DNA from: Ruminococcus sp. UBA1409
GTDB taxonomy: Bacteria; Bacillota; Clostridia; Oscillospirales; Ruminococcaceae
Assembly: GCA_002305045.1 (NCBI GenBank)
Contig: DBPX01000014.1
Location: forward strand, 1-15,796
Length of the DNA: 15,796 nt
Reading direction: 5' to 3'
Positions 14,387 to 15,796 of this stretch are shown here, in pieces. The position numbers and the translations under genes were made by a program. Below the pieces are notes generated by a model. It ran no database searches. It was not told the DNA's origin and saw nothing but the letters and a program-made list of their open reading frames with translations. The stretch's first letter is position 1. Every line of letters starts with the position of its first letter.

Positions 14387-14959
14387 GTGTCATATTTAGA
14401 GATATGCCTAATAGGTCTCGGACTGTCTATGGACGCATTTGCCGTCGCAGTCACGAACGGCATGACAAAGAAAAACATCGGCATAGGAATGGCTGCCGGG
14501 ATAGGTCTTTGCTTCGGACTCTTTCAGGGGCTTATGCCGTCGGCTGGCTTTGCGCTTGGAAGCACCTTCTCCTCCTATATACAGGCGTTTGACCATGTCA
14601 TAGCCCTTTTGCTCCTAGGCTTTATCGGCGGCAGGATGGTCTATGACGGCATAAAGGGCGAAAAGGACAGTCAGGACGGCTCCAGGCTGACCCTTGGCGT
14701 CCTAATAGCCCAGGGCGTCGCCACAAGCATAGACGCTCTGGCGGTTGGAGTATCCTTTGCGGCGGTATTCAAGAGCCCTATGACAATGCTTGCGGCTGCC
14801 GGAATAATAGCGGGACTCACATTCTCACTTAGCTTTATAGGAGTGTACATAGGAAAGAAATCCGGCGACTTCTTAAACAGCAAGGCGCAGATAGTCGGTG
14901 GACTGATACTTATAGGAATAGGAGTGAAGATATTTGTCGAGCATGTTTTCTTCCAGTAA
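14387..14959 (+). CDS. mntP: Manganese efflux pump MntP
   Basis: The 190-residue protein is made of six hydrophobic helices in two homologous halves (DUF204/MntP family). The first half has LGLSMDAFAVAVTNG (11-25) and the second ATSIDALAVGVSF (112-124); D16 and D116 in these paired motifs are the conserved acidic residues associated with Mn(II) export. The start is GTG, with GGGGGA (14375-14380) 6 bases upstream, and the encoded MSYLEICLIGLGLSMDAF matches the usual N-terminus. Many mntP genes sit behind a yybP-ykoY manganese riboswitch; here only 26 bases separate it from tgt, so there is no room for one. Its 3' end overlaps the HAD phosphatase gene. Confidence 0.93.
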   Translation: MSYLEICLIGLGLSMDAFAVAVTNGMTKKNIGIGMAAGIGLCFGLFQGLMPSAGFALGSTFSSYIQAFDHVIALLLLGFIGGRMVYDGIKGEKDSQDGSRLTLGVLIAQGVATSIDALAVGVSFAAVFKSPMTMLAAAGIIAGLTFSLSFIGVYIGKKSGDFLNSKAQIVGGLILIGIGVKIFVEHVFFQ

Positions 14960-15659
14960 AAGCGGCGCCACGGTCGCAGGACTTATAACCCTCGACCTCG
15001 ACGGTACACTGGTAAATACCATATACGACCTTGGAGCGAGCGTGGACTATGCGCTTTCAAGCTTGGGATACCCGAAAAGGAGCATAGAGGAGTACACCCG
15101 CTTCGTCGGAAACGGCACGCTAAAGCTAATCGAGAGGTCCCTGCCTGACGGCGTAAAGGATGATAAGGATATAGTCAGCAAGGCTCACGACATATTCAGC
15201 AGCCATTATTCAAAGCATTACCTCGACCTCTCAAGACCATATCCCGGGATTATGGAGCTTCTTTTAGGGCTTAAGGACCTAGGCTTTGTCCTGTGCGTGT
15301 CTACAAACAAGCCGGACGCCTTTGCCAGGAGCATCGCAAAAAGCCTCTTCCCGGAGGATATGTTTTATATCGTTAGGGGAGCCGTCGACGGCGTCAGGAA
15401 AAAGCCCGACCCGCAGTCTGAAAACGAAATTATAACCTCCTGCCTTGAGCGCTTCGGGAAGGGGATAAAGAGCCTGATTATACATGTAGGCGACTCTGAT
15501 GTCGATGTCCTGACAGCAAAAAATGCCGGAATTATCAGTATAGGCTGTAGCTGGGGATACCGTCCTAAGGAATCGCTTTTGGCGTCGGGAGCAGATTACC
15601 TTGCCGACAGCCCCTGCGATGTTATGACGGCGGTTAGAAGCCTTCTTCCGAAAGTATAA
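14934..15659 (+). CDS. HAD-superfamily phosphatase, phosphoglycolate phosphatase-like
   Basis: The 241-residue protein has all four HAD motifs: LDLDGTL (20-26) with nucleophile D21 and D23, STNKP (123-127), K157 in KKPDP, and GDSDVD (186-191) with D187 and D191. A helical cap domain lies at about 30-100 (subfamily IA). It resembles Gph/PGPase and pyrophosphatase-like members; the natural substrate cannot be told. The start is uncertain. TTG at 14934 is 9 bases from AGGAG (14920-14924), while ATG at 14943 would be 18 bases away; the conserved fold begins at residue 18 either way. It overlaps mntP by 26 bases (17 with the ATG), so translation is probably coupled. It is the last gene of the tgt operon; no clear terminator follows. 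Confidence 0.88.
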   Translation: MSSMFSSSKSGATVAGLITLDLDGTLVNTIYDLGASVDYALSSLGYPKRSIEEYTRFVGNGTLKLIERSLPDGVKDDKDIVSKAHDIFSSHYSKHYLDLSRPYPGIMELLLGLKDLGFVLCVSTNKPDAFARSIAKSLFPEDMFYIVRGAVDGVRKKPDPQSENEIITSCLERFGKGIKSLIIHVGDSDVDVLTAKNAGIISIGCSWGYRPKESLLASGADYLADSPCDVMTAVRSLLPKV

Positions 15660-15677
15660 AAACATTCTAAAAAGCAC

Positions 15678-15706
15678 TTGACAATTTCTCCACGATATAT
15701 TATAAT
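15678..15706 (+). promoter_or_regulatory. Consensus promoter of the tRNA gene
   Basis: TTGACA (15678-15683) and TATAAT (15701-15706) match the consensus at every position with ideal 17-base spacing. Transcription would start near 15713, 53 bases before the tRNA, as expected for a strongly expressed stable RNA. Confidence 0.85.
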
Positions 15707-15765
15707 ATACTCGTTGTCCTGAGCCTCGGCGGATGGATTTTTGAACGGGCAGATTATCACACTAT

Positions 15766-15796
15766 GGAGAAATACCCAAGTGGTGAAGGGGCTCCC
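15766..15796 (+). tRNA. tRNA-Ser, 5' part only (cut by window end)
   Basis: The 31 visible bases read as acceptor strand GGAGAAA, then TA at positions 8-9, a 3-bp D stem (CCC with GGG) around a loop containing AAGTGGTGAA, one G, and CTCCC as the 5' anticodon stem. The GGAGA start and D arm are characteristic of bacterial tRNA-Ser. The anticodon and the long variable arm lie outside the window, so the isoacceptor is unknown. Confidence 0.75.

Overview
The window looks like a piece of chromosome from an anaerobic, fibre-degrading Firmicute of the Clostridia (Ruminococcaceae/Oscillospiraceae- or Lachnospiraceae-like, as in gut or rumen). The evidence is indirect. Gene families are clostridial, Shine-Dalgarno sites are strong, promoters are of the sigma-A type (TTGACA/TATAAT), codon use favours AGG/AGA for Arg and ATA for Ile, and the glycoside hydrolases suit hemicellulose breakdown. 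No species can be named from sequence alone.

Layout, left to right. (1) 174-1772: exported GH30-family glycosidase with a C-terminal membrane anchor, own promoter and a clear terminator. (2) 1978-3276: MFS sugar transporter of the SLC45/GPH-like type, own promoter. (3) 3554-8005: three-gene operon of a MacB-type ABC ATPase with a long disordered N-terminus, an exported membrane-anchored protein of tandem Ig-like (COG1361/CARDB-like) domains, and an FtsX/MacB-type permease with an enlarged ectodomain. Its promoter has a tandem 11-bp repeat just upstream, which resembles a response-regulator site. (4) 8069-8869, minus strand: proC, convergent with the ABC operon across a shared hairpin. (5) 9051-11150: cytoplasmic GH3 beta-xylosidase-type enzyme, divergent from proC, with a small palindrome inside its promoter and a strong terminator. 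(6) 11444-12727: exported lipoprotein-like SGNH esterase of the XynE-like type, with a large GC-rich dyad against its -35 box. (7) 12846-15659: apparent housekeeping operon of a small membrane protein, tgt, mntP and a HAD phosphatase. (8) 15678-15796: consensus promoter and the 5' part of a tRNA-Ser cut by the window end.

The carbohydrate genes fit one route, by inference: surface GH30 cleaves the xylan backbone, surface SGNH esterase removes acyl groups, the MFS carrier imports oligosaccharides, and intracellular GH3 releases monosaccharides. They are separate transcription units mixed with unrelated genes, so this is a loose neighbourhood, not one operon.

The best candidate for an under-described system is the ABC operon. 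It has the ATPase and permease of a MacAB-like mechanotransmission machine, but in place of a MacA adaptor it has a membrane-anchored multi-Ig-domain protein. No CRISPR array, insertion sequence, prophage or toxin-antitoxin pair was seen.
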